Assembly (NCBI GenBank): GCA_015068335.1
Contig: SVKT01000011.1
Coordinates: 1-21,364 of the forward strand
Reading direction: 5' to 3'
From: Oscillospiraceae bacterium
GTDB taxonomy: Bacteria; Bacillota; Clostridia; Oscillospirales; Oscillospiraceae
Length of the DNA stretch: 21,364 nt
Both the position numbers and the translations under genes were made by a program. Positions 20,926-21,364 of this stretch are shown in pieces; the stretch's first letter is position 1, and every line of letters starts with the position of its first letter. A model generated the notes under the pieces. The model was not told where the DNA came from and ran no database searches. It saw nothing but the letters and a program-made list of their open reading frames with translations.

Positions 20926-21364
20926 TTACTTCGCGGCCTTGGCAGCCTTGATGGCCTCGATCAGCAGCGGGGTGACCTTGAACAGGTCGCCGCAGATGCC
21001 GTAGTCGGCGATCTCGAAGATGGGAGCGGTGTCGTTCTTGTTCACGGCGATGATGCACTCGGAATCCTGCATGCCGGCCTTGTGCTGGATGGCACCGGAG
21101 ATACCCAGAGCGATGTACACCTTGGGATGAACGGTCTTGCCGGTCTGACCGACCTGATGGTCGGCAGACAGCCAGCCGGAGTCAATGGTGGCACGGGAGC
21201 CGCCAACAACGCCGCCCAGGACCTCAGCCAACTCCTCAGCCAGCTTGATGCCGCCCTCGACGTCCTTGCTGATACCACGGCCAACGGACACGATGTAGTC
21301 GGCGCCGATCAGGTCAACCAGCTTCTTGGCGGCCTTCACGACTTCCACAACCTCGGTCTTCAGG
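20926..21364 (-). CDS. etfA: Electron transfer flavoprotein subunit alpha, C-terminal part
   Basis: The FAD-binding C-terminal domain of EtfA, which shuttles electrons from acyl-CoA dehydrogenase-type enzymes and, in Clostridia, takes part in flavin-based bifurcation. Visible: VSVGRGI, then VGGSRATIDSGWLSADHQVGQTGKTVHPKVYIALGISGAIQHKAGMQDS (the FAD site, with SRxxxDxG and QVGQTGK), and IFEIADYGICGDLFKVTPLLIEAI near the end. The frame is open through base 21364, so the N-terminus lies beyond the window; the apparent GTG start at 21348 is internal. The C-terminus is complete. etfB and a dehydrogenase are expected beyond the right edge, which is inference. Confidence 0.97.
   Translation of the reverse strand, partial: LKTEVVEVVKAAKKLVDLIGADYIVSVGRGISKDVEGGIKLAEELAEVLGGVVGGSRATIDSGWLSADHQVGQTGKTVHPKVYIALGISGAIQHKAGMQDSECIIAVNKNDTAPIFEIADYGICGDLFKVTPLLIEAIKAAKAAK

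Overview
The window looks like chromosome (or a contig end) from a GC-rich, Gram-positive anaerobe of the Clostridia, most likely a gut Oscillospiraceae/Ruminococcaceae relative. That placement is inference. It rests on the lipoprotein-type sugar-binding protein, the HPr with both His15 and Ser46, the perR-rubrerythrin pair, the LtaS-like sulfatase, the EtfA end, good Shine-Dalgarno sites with many GTG/TTG starts, and clean TTGNNN-17-TATNAT promoters. No phage, transposon, CRISPR or plasmid gene is visible.

Layout. (1) 1-6417, all on the minus strand, is an alpha-glucan/maltodextrin uptake and breakdown cluster. In transcription order it holds a LacI-family repressor, a lipoprotein sugar-binding protein, two ABC permeases (MalF/MalG type), 4-alpha-glucanotransferase MalQ and the N-terminus of an alpha-amylase-family enzyme. 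The amylase gene runs into a fold-back inverted repeat at bases 1-72, which looks like an assembly or amplification artefact at a contig end. Candidate LacI-type operators lie at the repressor promoter and at the binding-protein promoter and share the half-site CGTTAC. Hairpin terminators after the binding protein and after malQ probably set expression ratios. (2) 6580-7891 holds a divergent pair, a YwaF-like membrane protein and an unrecognised 104-aa protein, each with its own promoter. (3) 7983-9532 is the accessory-looking part: a small DnaA-like AAA+ protein that has lost its nucleotide-binding and arginine-finger residues, an AT-rich ankyrin-repeat gene whose C-terminal tail runs into GC-rich DNA and overlaps the DnaA-like gene, and a tRNA-Leu(UAG). 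(4) 9695-15300, plus strand, holds an AGCS-family Na+/amino-acid symporter, two successive COG0523 (CobW/G3E) GTPases, and an LtaS-like membrane sulfatase. The first GTPase carries a 72-bp-periodic His/Cys metal-binding insert; the second is fused to a TIGR03943/YcgQ-like C-terminal domain. (5) 15305-19444, minus strand, holds uvrC behind two small membrane-protein genes (DUF4234, DUF2752), a solitary HPr, and a perR-rubrerythrin oxidative-stress operon with a Fur/PerR-type box. (6) 19615-21364 holds a small Ser/Gly/Asn/Thr-rich lipoprotein, TrmO (tRNA t6A methyltransferase) and the C-terminal end of EtfA, cut by the window edge.

The strongest leads are the degenerate stand-alone DnaA-like protein, the paired GTPases (His-rich plus TIGR03943-fused), and the LacI operator/promoter architecture. 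Most of the rest is ordinary chromosomal gene content. No search or folding program was run; family names come from motifs read by eye.
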